From Bradyrhizobium liaoningense (GTDB lineage: Bacteria; Pseudomonadota; Alphaproteobacteria; Rhizobiales; Xanthobacteraceae), in assembly GCF_018130825.1 (NCBI RefSeq), contig NZ_JAFCJS010000001.1:1550001-1614000 (forward strand): a stretch of DNA of 64,000 bases, in the 5' to 3' direction. The notes under the pieces are model-generated. The model made no database searches, had not been told where the DNA came from, and saw only the letters and a program-made list of their open reading frames with translations. Made by a program: the position numbers and the translations under genes. This document shows, one piece after another, positions 53,738 through 61,469 of this stretch (position 1 is the first letter of the stretch; every line of letters begins with the position of its first letter).

Positions 53738-54580
53738 TTATCCAAAGGCCTGGCTGGCGAGGGCGAATGTGGTGAATGTGGAGGGACTGGACCCCACCGC
53801 GACGGGGCGCTGCATGGCGATGCCGTCGCCCACCTGGCCCAACCCGTGCTCGGAGAGCCAGGCGCTCAATTGCGAGGCTTCGGCAGTATCGACGCGAACG
53901 AAACGTCCCTCGCTTCGGGTCATGAAAAAGCTGAGCAGAGCCTTTCCGTCATCGACATTCGCTGCAACGATGGGTCCGATCACTTCACCTCTGCCGAAGG
54001 CGCGCGACGCCGCAAATCCGGCGATCCCGTGGCCACGATCGAGCACGGCGAGTTGGCCGACCTCCGCGAGCGTGCGCAGCAGGCATCTGCGGTCGGCACC
54101 GAACGCGGTTCGGTCGAGCTCGAGGATGCCGAAGATGTCGTGTGACTCGGCCGGCCGGACATTGGCGGGCGCGGCGACGGGCAATGCCATGCCCTGGTGT
54201 TGGATGATCGTTCCGGTCCGGTGAAAGCCGAGCTTTTGATAGAGCGGCAGGCCCTCGCCGGTCGCAACCAGCCTCAGCGCGCGCAATCCTGCCTGCTCGA
54301 TGATTGCTTCCATGAGCCGGCGTCCCAATCCGCGGCCGCGGGCGGCTTCATCGACGATGACCATGTTGACGGTCGCGACATCCCGCTTGTAGGGCGTCAT
54401 CAGGATCGTTCCGACGACGGTTGAAGCATCCGCATCCAGGGCGACGAACCCCGCGCTGAGATCGAGCGCCAGTTGCCAGTCCTCGCGGCGGTGCGGCCAT
54501 CCGGCTTGGCGCGAAAGACGTAACGCGCCCTCGAGATGATCGGGGCGAAAGGCCGTGAGCGATATGGTGCTCTGGGTCAT
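53738..54580 (-). CDS. GNAT family N-acetyltransferase with two-domain architecture (copy 1)
   Basis: A 280-residue protein. The N-terminal GNAT domain (about 1-130) has an intact acetyl-CoA loop in ARGRGLGRRLMEAII and the end-strand LYQKLGFHRTG. A second domain (about 145-280) contains AFGRGEVIGPIVAANV and ends TFALASQAFG, as in YitH-like tandem GNAT proteins. It is the first gene of a two-gene transcript with the class III aminotransferase. The gene at 61470 is a clear paralogue. The acceptor is unknown; an amine handled by the cluster is a reasonable guess. Confidence 0.83.
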   Translation of the reverse strand: MTQSTISLTAFRPDHLEGALRLSRQAGWPHRREDWQLALDLSAGFVALDADASTVVGTILMTPYKRDVATVNMVIVDEAARGRGLGRRLMEAIIEQAGLRALRLVATGEGLPLYQKLGFHRTGTIIQHQGMALPVAAPANVRPAESHDIFGILELDRTAFGADRRCLLRTLAEVGQLAVLDRGHGIAGFAASRAFGRGEVIGPIVAANVDDGKALLSFFMTRSEGRFVRVDTAEASQLSAWLSEHGLGQVGDGIAMQRPVAVGSSPSTFTTFALASQAFG

Positions 54581-54754
54581 CGACTCGTGTTCCTGTCCGG
54601 CACCAGTTTCTTATCTTGGTGACGTGCAGATCGTCTGAAGCGCCCGGCGGGAACGATATCTTCCACCGCAGCCGGCGCAAAAGCCGCATCTTATGCCGCG
54701 TTGACGTTCTATTGTTGCAGCCCTGACATTGCGCGAGCGCACCAGGATAGGATG

Positions 54755-55423
54755 ATGAGCCAGTTTCGCCCGAAATACGTGACCTTCGACTGCTACGGCA
54801 CGCTGACGAATTTCCAGATGGCGGAAGCGGCGCAGGACATCTATCGCGCGCATCTTCCTGAAGCGCAAATGGCCGCGCTCGTGCGGGATTTCGCGGCGTA
54901 TCGGCTCGACGAGATTCTCGGCGACTGGAAGCCCTATGCCGACGTGATCCACAATGCGCTGGAGCGTGCGTGCAAGCGCAACGGCGTAGCCTTCAAGTCC
55001 GAGCATGGGCAGATGGTCTATGACCGCGTGCCGAGCTGGGGGCCGCATCCCGACGTTCCTGCCGGGCTCGCCAAGGTCGCCAAGGAGATTCCGCTCGTCA
55101 TCCTCTCCAACGCCATGAATGCGCAGCTGCCGTCCAACGTTGCCAAGCTCGGGGCGCCGTTTCACGCTGCGCTCACGGCCGAACAGGCCCGATCCTACAA
55201 GCCCCGCATGAAGGGCTTCGAATTCATGTTCGATACGCTGGGTTGCGGGCCTGAGGACGTCGTGCACTGCTCCTCGTCCTTCCGCTACGACCTGATGACC
55301 GCGCACGACCTCGGCATCAAGAACAAGGTATGGGTCAATCGGGGGCACGAGCCCGCCAATCCCTATTATGGCTATGTCGAGATCAAGGACATCGGCGGCC
55401 TGCCCGGTGTGTTCGGACTTTGA
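54755..55423 (+). CDS. HAD-family hydrolase, haloacid dehalogenase type II-like
   Basis: A 222-residue cytosolic HAD protein. The nucleophile Asp12 lies in TFDCYGTLTNF. Motif II is ILSNAMN, and motif III/IV regions are YKPRMKGFEFMFDTLG and VVHCSSSFRYDLMTAHDLG. In true L-2-haloacid dehalogenases the last motif carries S-x-N-x-x-D; here the Asn position is not Asn (SSFRYD), so dehalogenase activity is doubtful and a phosphatase-like role is possible. ATG 54752 or 54755 can start it, with AGGA upstream. A TTGACG at 54701 is a possible -35. It is followed after 16 nt by the FAD oxidoreductase. Confidence 0.85.
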   Translation: MSQFRPKYVTFDCYGTLTNFQMAEAAQDIYRAHLPEAQMAALVRDFAAYRLDEILGDWKPYADVIHNALERACKRNGVAFKSEHGQMVYDRVPSWGPHPDVPAGLAKVAKEIPLVILSNAMNAQLPSNVAKLGAPFHAALTAEQARSYKPRMKGFEFMFDTLGCGPEDVVHCSSSFRYDLMTAHDLGIKNKVWVNRGHEPANPYYGYVEIKDIGGLPGVFGL

Positions 55424-55439
55424 GCCGGCGGGATCTGCG

Positions 55440-56714
55440 GTGAAATACGTCTCCTACTGGCACGATACCGCACCGCGCTTTTCCGGCGGCGCCGAAGGTC
55501 CCGTCGAAGGACATTATGATGTTGCGGTGATCGGCGGTGGCTTCACCGGCCTCGGAGCTGCGCGCCAGCTCGCCAAGGCGGGAACGAAGGTCGTCGTGCT
55601 CGAGGCGGACCGGGTGATCGGCGGCGCATCGGGTCGGAATGGCGGGCATCTCAACAATGGTCTTGCCCACAGCTATCTCGCCGCCAAGGCGGAATTGGGC
55701 AAGGAGCGAGCCGTCGCGCTCTACCACGCGCTCGATTCCTCGATCGACACGCTCGAGGCGCTGATCGCGGAGGAGGGTATCGCATGCGATTTTCGCCGTG
55801 CCGGCAAGCTGAAGCTCGCCTCCAAGCCGAAGCATCTCGACGCCATCGCGCGCAATTTCGAAGCGGTCCATCGCGAGGTTGACCCGGACACCGCATTGCT
55901 GTCCGCCCGGGATCTCGGCGCAGAGATCGGCTCACCCTTCTTTGGCGCGATGCTCTCGAAGAAGAGCGCGATGATGCATATGGGACGCTATGGCGTCGGG
56001 CTGGCCGAGGCCGCCAAGCGCCGCGGCGCGATCGTCTTCGAGCAGGCACCGGTCACCGCGCAGGCGCGCGAAGGATCGCGCCATCGCCTGACCACGCCGC
56101 GCGGCAGCGTCACCGCCGATCAGGTGCTGCTGGCGACGGGCGCCTACACCACGCCCAATTTCGGCTACTTCCGGCGACGCCTCGTCGCCGTCGGCAGCTT
56201 CATCATTGCGACACGGCCGCTGGATGCAACCGAAATCGCGGCCACCATGCCCGGCAATCGCACTTGCGTCACCTCGATGAACGTCGGTAACTATTTCCGC
56301 CTGGCACCCGACAATCGTCTGATCTTCGGCGGACGGGCGCGTTTCTCGGCGACGTCGGACCAGCGTTCCGACGGCAAGAGCGGCGCCATTCTCGTCGACG
56401 GTCTCACGCGACTCTTCCCGCAGCTCGCCGGCATCGAGATCGACTATTGCTGGGGCGGGCTGGTCGACATGACCAGCGACCGTTTCCCGCGCGCCGGCTA
56501 TCAGGACGGGTTGTGGTATGCGATGGGCTATGCCGGTCACGGCGCGCAACTGTCGACCCATCTCGGCATGATCATCGCCGATGCGATGCTCGGACGCGAA
56601 GACCGAAATCCCATGAAAGGTCTCGACTGGCCTGCGGTGCCCGGTCATTTCGGCAAGCCGTGGTTCCTGCCGCTGGTGGGGATGTACTACAAGATGCTGG
56701 ATCGCGTTCAGTAG
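55440..56714 (+). CDS. FAD-dependent oxidoreductase (DAO fold, PuuB/gamma-glutamylputrescine oxidase-like)
   Basis: A 424-residue flavoenzyme beginning at GTG 55440 (VKYVSYWHDTAP). It has the dinucleotide motif GGGFTGLGAARQLAKAG, VVVLEADRVIGGASGRNGGHLNNG (two parts) and the C-terminal GYAGHGAQLSTHLG. GASGRNGG is the hallmark of PuuB-like amine oxidases. It is co-oriented with the HAD gene 16 nt upstream and is the third DAO-fold enzyme in 16 kb. No glutamylpolyamine synthetase (PuuA) is adjacent, so a free amine or amino acid may be the substrate. Confidence 0.88.
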   Translation: MKYVSYWHDTAPRFSGGAEGPVEGHYDVAVIGGGFTGLGAARQLAKAGTKVVVLEADRVIGGASGRNGGHLNNGLAHSYLAAKAELGKERAVALYHALDSSIDTLEALIAEEGIACDFRRAGKLKLASKPKHLDAIARNFEAVHREVDPDTALLSARDLGAEIGSPFFGAMLSKKSAMMHMGRYGVGLAEAAKRRGAIVFEQAPVTAQAREGSRHRLTTPRGSVTADQVLLATGAYTTPNFGYFRRRLVAVGSFIIATRPLDATEIAATMPGNRTCVTSMNVGNYFRLAPDNRLIFGGRARFSATSDQRSDGKSGAILVDGLTRLFPQLAGIEIDYCWGGLVDMTSDRFPRAGYQDGLWYAMGYAGHGAQLSTHLGMIIADAMLGREDRNPMKGLDWPAVPGHFGKPWFLPLVGMYYKMLDRVQ

Positions 56715-56757
56715 CGTCGGACACTGGGCCCCGTCGCGGGCCGTCAATCAGATGCGC

Positions 56758-56783
56758 GAGAGGGCGCGCACCCGCGCCCTCTC
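56758..56783. terminator. Bidirectional hairpin between convergent genes
   Basis: A perfect 11-bp stem (GAGAGGGCGCG with CGCGCCCTCTC) closes a CACC loop in the 78-nt gap between the convergent FAD oxidoreductase and aldehyde dehydrogenase genes. Position and stability fit a shared terminator. There is no T-run on either side, so it may be a weak or Rho-assisted site. Confidence 0.65.
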
Positions 56784-56792
56784 CATTGCGGC

Positions 56793-58250
56793 CTAGCCCA
56801 ATCCGCCGATGTGGAAGGCCTTCATCTCGAGGTATTCCTCGATTCCGATCTGCGCGCCTTCGCGCCCCAGGCCGGATTGCTTCACACCCCCGAACGGCGC
56901 CACCTCGGTCGACACCATGCCCGTGTTGAGGCCGACCATTCCGGCTTCGAGCGCCTCCGCAACGCGCCAGGACCGCTTCAGGTCTCGCGTATAGAAATAG
57001 GCGGCGAGGCCGAAGGGCGTCGCATTGGCGATGGTGATCGCCTCCTCGTCGGTCTCGAAGCGGAAGAGAGGCGCAACGGGACCAAATGTCTCCTCATGCG
57101 CCAGCACCATGTCGGTGGTGGCCCCGGTCAGGACGATCGGCGCAGTGAATTGCGGACCCCTGGGCAGGCTCGCCGGTTGCGCGGCAATACGGGCGCCCTT
57201 GGACAGCGCATCGGCGACATGGCGGTTGATCTTGCTGATCGCCGCTTCGTTGATCATCGGCCCGATCGCCACGCCCGGCTCGAGGCCCGATCCCACCTTC
57301 ATTGAGTTGACGCGGGCGACGAGCTTGGCCGCGAAGGCGTCATAGACGCCCGACTGCACGAGGATCCTGTTGGCGCAGACGCAGGTCTGGCCGCCGTTAC
57401 GGAACTTCGACATGATTGCACCGTCGACAGCGAGGTCGAGATCGGCGTCGTCGAAGACGATGAAGGGCGCATTTCCGCCGAGCTCGAGGCTCACGCGCTT
57501 GACGCTCTCGGCAGCACCGCGCATGAGCAGGGAGCCGACGCGGGTCGAGCCGGTGAACGAGATCTTGCGCACCGTCTCGTTGGCCATGATCTCGGCGCCG
57601 ATCTCCATCGGCAGGCCGGTGACGATGTTGATGACACCGGCGGGAATGCCGGCGCGCTCGGCCAGCACGCCGAGAGCCAGCGCCGAATAGGGCGTGAAGT
57701 CCGATGGCTTGATCACGACGGTGCATCCCGCCGCGAGTGCCGGTGCCACCTTGCGGGTGATCATCGCGTTCGGGAAATTCCAGGGCGTGATGATCGCACA
57801 CACGCCCACCGGTTCCTTGAGAACGACGATGCGCCGGTCCGGCGTGGGCGAGGGGATCGTGGTGCCGCCGATCCGCCGGGCTTCCTCCGCGAACCATTTG
57901 ACGAAGGAGGCGCCGTAGCGAATCTCGCCCTTGGACTCCTCCAGCGGCTTGCCCTGCTCGAGCGTCAGGATGCGCGCGAGATCGTCGAGATGCGCGATCA
58001 TGAGACCATGCCAGGCTTCCAGAAGCGCGGCGCGCTCGGCATTGGTTTTCGCGCGCCAGGCGGTGTAGGCCTTCGCGGCAGCAGCAATGGCGGCGCGTGT
58101 GTCGTCCCGTCCCATATCCGGCACGGTCCCCAGCACGGCTTGCGTCGCCGGGTCGATCACGTCGATCGTCGCGCCCGAAAGCGCGGCTTGCCATTGGCCG
58201 CCGATCAAGCCCTGCTGGCGGAAGAGCTGCTGGTCACTCAGGTTCTGCAT
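56793..58250 (-). CDS. gabD: NAD(P)-dependent succinate-semialdehyde dehydrogenase-like aldehyde dehydrogenase
   Basis: A 485-residue ALDH-fold enzyme of GabD length. Cofactor and catalytic motifs are intact: ITPWNFPNAMITRKVAPALAAG, SFTGSTRVG, general base in SLELGGNAPFIVF and nucleophile Cys290 in GGQTCVCANR. The C-terminal GVKQSGLGREGAQIGIEEYLEMK is GabD-like. It oxidises succinate semialdehyde or a related omega-semialdehyde to the acid, the expected step after an omega-aminotransferase. It is the last gene of the cupin-ALDH-TtuC-GabD operon, 18 nt after the dehydrogenase gene. Confidence 0.9.
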   Translation of the reverse strand: MQNLSDQQLFRQQGLIGGQWQAALSGATIDVIDPATQAVLGTVPDMGRDDTRAAIAAAAKAYTAWRAKTNAERAALLEAWHGLMIAHLDDLARILTLEQGKPLEESKGEIRYGASFVKWFAEEARRIGGTTIPSPTPDRRIVVLKEPVGVCAIITPWNFPNAMITRKVAPALAAGCTVVIKPSDFTPYSALALGVLAERAGIPAGVINIVTGLPMEIGAEIMANETVRKISFTGSTRVGSLLMRGAAESVKRVSLELGGNAPFIVFDDADLDLAVDGAIMSKFRNGGQTCVCANRILVQSGVYDAFAAKLVARVNSMKVGSGLEPGVAIGPMINEAAISKINRHVADALSKGARIAAQPASLPRGPQFTAPIVLTGATTDMVLAHEETFGPVAPLFRFETDEEAITIANATPFGLAAYFYTRDLKRSWRVAEALEAGMVGLNTGMVSTEVAPFGGVKQSGLGREGAQIGIEEYLEMKAFHIGGLG

Positions 58251-58268
58251 CTGTTGCGCCTTGTCGTT

Positions 58269-59312
58269 TCAGGAGAGACGGGAAAGTACGGCTGTCGTGA
58301 TGGCCTCGGTGCGCTCCTTGCCTGGAACCGTACCGATGCCGCTGGACGTCGTGGCCTCCAGGGCGGACATGATGCGGACAGCGGCTTTGGCCTCGCCAAG
58401 ATGTTCGAGCATCATGGCCCCGGACCAGATGGCTGCGATCGGATTGGCCGTCCCGAGATGGGCGATGTCGGGCGCCGAGCCGTGAACGGGCTCGAACATC
58501 GACGGAGCACTACGCTCCGGATTGATGTTGGCGGAGGCGGCGAAGCCGAGCCCGCCCTGGATGGCTGCACCGAGATCGGTCAGGATGTCGCCGAACAGAT
58601 TGGACGCGACGACGACGTCGAGGCTCTCCGGCGCCATGACCATGCGCGCCGAGAGCGCGTCTACATGGTAGCTCGTGCATTCGACGTCCGGATAGTCGGC
58701 AGCAACCAGTCGCGTTACTTCGTCCCAGAAGACCATCGAGTATTTCTGCGCATTCGACTTGGTGACTGAGGCAAGCTTCTTGCGCCGCTTGCGGGCCTGT
58801 TCGAAGCCGAACCGCAGGATCCGTTCGACGCCGGCGCGCGTGAACACCGAGGTCTCGACCGCGATCTCCGCGGGGGTGCCCTGATGCACGCGTCCGCCGG
58901 CGCCCGAATATTCGCCTTCGGTGTTCTCGCGGATGCAGAGAATGTCGAACTCGGTGGTCTTCAACGGGCCGTTGACGCCCGGAAGCAGGCGGTGTGGCCT
59001 GACATTGGCATATTGCGTGAACCCTTTCCGGATCGGCAGCAGCAGGCCGTGCAGGGACACGGCATCGGGCACCTCCGCCGGCCAGCCGACCGCGCCAAGC
59101 AGAATCGCGTCGAACGTCGCGAGCGTCTTGATGCCGTCGGCAGGCATCATGGCGCCCGTCTCCTTGTAGAACGCACAGGACCACGGAAACGTCTTTCCGC
59201 TGAGTGCAAAGCCCGAATGCCTGGCGGCGGCTTCGAGCACCGTCCACGCGGTGTCGGTGACGTCGCGGCCGATGCCGTCGCCGGGAATGAGTGCGATCGT
59301 ATAAGCTTTCAT
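58269..59312 (-). CDS. Isocitrate/isopropylmalate dehydrogenase family enzyme (tartrate/D-malate dehydrogenase-like)
   Basis: A 347-residue NAD-dependent beta-decarboxylating dehydrogenase. The N-terminus IALIPGDGIGRDVTD, the RENTEGEYSGAGGR loop (the form seen in TtuC/DmlA rather than LeuB), VTKSNAQKYSMVFWDEV with its catalytic Lys, and metal-binding ASNLFGDILTDLGAAIQGG are all present. The likely substrate is D-malate, tartrate or a 3-alkylmalate. Its start overlaps the stop of the ALDH gene by 4 nt, placing it in the same transcript. Confidence 0.88.
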   Translation of the reverse strand: MKAYTIALIPGDGIGRDVTDTAWTVLEAAARHSGFALSGKTFPWSCAFYKETGAMMPADGIKTLATFDAILLGAVGWPAEVPDAVSLHGLLLPIRKGFTQYANVRPHRLLPGVNGPLKTTEFDILCIRENTEGEYSGAGGRVHQGTPAEIAVETSVFTRAGVERILRFGFEQARKRRKKLASVTKSNAQKYSMVFWDEVTRLVAADYPDVECTSYHVDALSARMVMAPESLDVVVASNLFGDILTDLGAAIQGGLGFAASANINPERSAPSMFEPVHGSAPDIAHLGTANPIAAIWSGAMMLEHLGEAKAAVRIMSALEATTSSGIGTVPGKERTEAITTAVLSRLS

Positions 59313-60784
59313 GAATGCCTCTCGACGTGGATGAGCACGCTCTTGGAGCGACGATTGGCGTGATAGGCTTCGCGCCCGAGATCCTTGCCGATGCCGGAGT
59401 GCTTGTAGCCGCCCGTCGGCAGGATGTGATCACGCGAGCGGCCGTAGCGGTTGACCCAGACGGTGCCTGCCGGGAGGGCGCGCGTGATCCGCATGACGCG
59501 CGCGACGTCACGGGTGAAGAGCCCGGCGGCAAGGCCGTAGGTAGGGTGGTCGGCGAGTGCCAGGGCTTCCTCCTCGGTCGTGAATGTCTGAAGCGTCAGC
59601 ACCGGTCCGAAGATCTCCTCGGTGATTGCGGGAGAAGATTGATCCACCTTTGCAAGCAGCGTCGGCGTATAGAAATAGCCCTTGCCCTCCATCGGTCCGC
59701 CGCCCGTGCGGCATTCGGCGCCCTTTGCGCGGGCCGCCTGCACGATCGCGTCAATCCGCGATCGCTGCTTCTCGGAGATGATCGGGGAATAGGTCGATGC
59801 GGCCTCCCAAGTGGGGCCGGCCTGGACAGCTTGCATACGGGCGATGATGGCTTCCACCAGCGGCTCGGCCACGAGGCTGTGGGCGATGAGCCGAGATCCC
59901 GCGACACAGGCTTGGCCGGCATTTGCGAGGATGCTGCCCGCAATCGCAGTGGCGGCCTGGTCGAGATCGGCATCGGCGAAGACGAGCTGTGGGCTCTTGC
60001 CGCCGAGCTCGAGAGTCATGGGTTTGATGCCCGTCTGCGCGATATTGGCCATGATGGCAGCGCCCGCGCGGGTCGATCCGGTGAAGCTCACCTTGGCGAT
60101 GTCGGGATGTCCGGTGATGGCTGCGCCGGTGGTCGGCCCGTCGCCGAGCACGATGTTGATGAGCCCCGCAGGCATGCCTGCCTTAACGGCCAGTTGGGCG
60201 AGAAGGATGGACGAGAACGGCGTCATCTCGGACGGCTTCAGCACGACCGCATTGCCCGCGGCGAGGGCCGGCCCGAGTTTCCATCCCGCCATGTTCACCG
60301 GAAAATTCCAGGGCGTGATCGCGCCGACAACCCCATATGGCTCGGTCATGACCATGCCGAGGTGCTCGTCGTCGGTGGGCACGAGGTCGCTGCCCTCCTT
60401 GTCGGCGAATTCGGCGAAGAAGCGGATCTGCTCCGCGGTGATCGCGATGTCTCCCGCGACGAGTTGACCGACCGGACGAGTGGACGAAATCGCCTCGACC
60501 TTGGCGAGCATCTGGGCTTCGCTCTCGATGAGGTCGGCCCAGCGCTTGAGGACGTTGGCTCGTTCGCGCGGGCGCACGCCGCCCCAGTTGCTGGTCTTCA
60601 ACGCCCTCCTGGCGGTTTGGACCGCCTCGTCCACGGTCTCCGCCGAGGCAACCGGACACTCGGCGTAGAGCGCGCCATCCGAAGGCCGGTGCAGCGGAAG
60701 CTGACCGGACGTCTCCAGCAATCGATCACCGATGAAATGGCCGATCGGCAGCGGAATCCGGTCGGGATCGAAGCTCAGGCTCAT
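59309..60784 (-). CDS. Aldehyde dehydrogenase family protein (betaine/aminoaldehyde dehydrogenase-like)
   Basis: A 491-residue ALDH. It has ITPWNFPVNMAGWKLGPALAAG, SFTGSTRAGAAIM, MTLELGGKSPQLVFADADLD (general base Glu) and nucleophile Cys293 in AGQACVAGSR. The C-terminus is GYKHSGIGKDLGREAYHANRRSKS. The start at 60784 overlaps the cupin stop (ATGA). Its sequence resembles enzymes oxidising aminoaldehydes rather than succinate semialdehyde, so the operon encodes two aldehyde dehydrogenases of different specificity (inference). Confidence 0.9.
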   Translation of the reverse strand: MSLSFDPDRIPLPIGHFIGDRLLETSGQLPLHRPSDGALYAECPVASAETVDEAVQTARRALKTSNWGGVRPRERANVLKRWADLIESEAQMLAKVEAISSTRPVGQLVAGDIAITAEQIRFFAEFADKEGSDLVPTDDEHLGMVMTEPYGVVGAITPWNFPVNMAGWKLGPALAAGNAVVLKPSEMTPFSSILLAQLAVKAGMPAGLINIVLGDGPTTGAAITGHPDIAKVSFTGSTRAGAAIMANIAQTGIKPMTLELGGKSPQLVFADADLDQAATAIAGSILANAGQACVAGSRLIAHSLVAEPLVEAIIARMQAVQAGPTWEAASTYSPIISEKQRSRIDAIVQAARAKGAECRTGGGPMEGKGYFYTPTLLAKVDQSSPAITEEIFGPVLTLQTFTTEEEALALADHPTYGLAAGLFTRDVARVMRITRALPAGTVWVNRYGRSRDHILPTGGYKHSGIGKDLGREAYHANRRSKSVLIHVERHS

Positions 60785-61131
60785 GACACCGTGACGTAGA
60801 TCTTGCGGACGGTCTCGAGGGTCTTCCAAACGCCGGTAAAGCCGGGCTTCATGACGAAGCTGTCGCCGGCCTTGAACGTGATCGGCTCACCGCCATCCGG
60901 CGTGATCTCGATCCTGCCGGCGAGGATGTGACAGAATTCGAAGGTCTCACCCTTGATGGAGCGCGTCTCGCCCGGCGTCGCTTCCCACACGCCGGTATGC
61001 ACCAGCTCACCCTTGGCCTCGTCCTGCGCCCAGGTCTTGAAATGCGGCGCGCCGGCAATGAGCCGCTCCGGGATCGGGCCGGATTCCTTCGGGGCGAAAG
61101 TCGGGTTGGGATCAATCCGTTTCAGCAGCAA
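60781..61131 (-). CDS. Cupin domain protein (cupin_3/DUF861-like)
   Basis: A 116-residue single-domain cupin. A TTG start at 61131 is supported by GGAG about 6 nt upstream (AGAGGAGCCCAAC). The beta-barrel part includes FEFCHILAGRIEITPDGGEPITF (two parts) and GDSFVMKPGFTGVWKTLETVRKIYV. This pattern, with EFCHILxG and GVWKTxETVRKxYV, is common in cupins encoded with FAD amine oxidases and aldehyde dehydrogenases. It is the first intact gene of the operon; a decayed dehydrogenase end lies 10 nt upstream. Confidence 0.87.
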   Translation of the reverse strand: MLLKRIDPNPTFAPKESGPIPERLIAGAPHFKTWAQDEAKGELVHTGVWEATPGETRSIKGETFEFCHILAGRIEITPDGGEPITFKAGDSFVMKPGFTGVWKTLETVRKIYVTVS

Positions 61132-61141
61132 GTTGGGCTCC

Positions 61142-61261
61142 TCTCAGTAACCACAAGTCCGATCCAAGAGCCCGACGAGGTCGAGGCCCGCTTCATATCG
61201 CTTGATGTTGTCGATGACCGCGCGAGCGGCGCTGTCCGCAGGGGCTTTGGACACGCAGGGC
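61142..61261 (-). pseudogene. C-terminal remnant of a D-isomer 2-hydroxyacid dehydrogenase
   Basis: Read on the minus strand, the last codons before the stop at 61142-61144 give AVIDNIKRYEAGLDLVGLLD followed by RTCGY. This closely follows the conserved C-terminus of phosphoglycerate dehydrogenase-like proteins (N-[IL]-R-R-[YF]-x-A-G-x-x-L-x-x-[LV]-[VL]-D-x-x-x-G-Y). Upstream of about 61260 the frame stays open but no dehydrogenase sequence, catalytic His or NAD-binding domain can be seen. The stop lies 10 nt before the cupin start, so the complete gene once preceded the cupin in this operon. The remaining gap to 61469 holds no other recognisable feature. Confidence 0.6.
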
Positions 61262-61469
61262 ATGGCGGGTTCACCCGATTGCGCTATGCTATCGGAGCGG
61301 TGTTCCATCCGGTGCCGAATGCAATCGCGATTTGGTGGATTGTTTCGCCAGATGGCTGTTCTGAAACGTAATCTGCGGCGAGGCTCGGTTTATGCTGAGC
61401 GCTACCGCGGCTCTGGAGCGAACTTAGAAGAAGTTACTGCGACCAATGTCAGGCCGATCAGGGGAAGAC

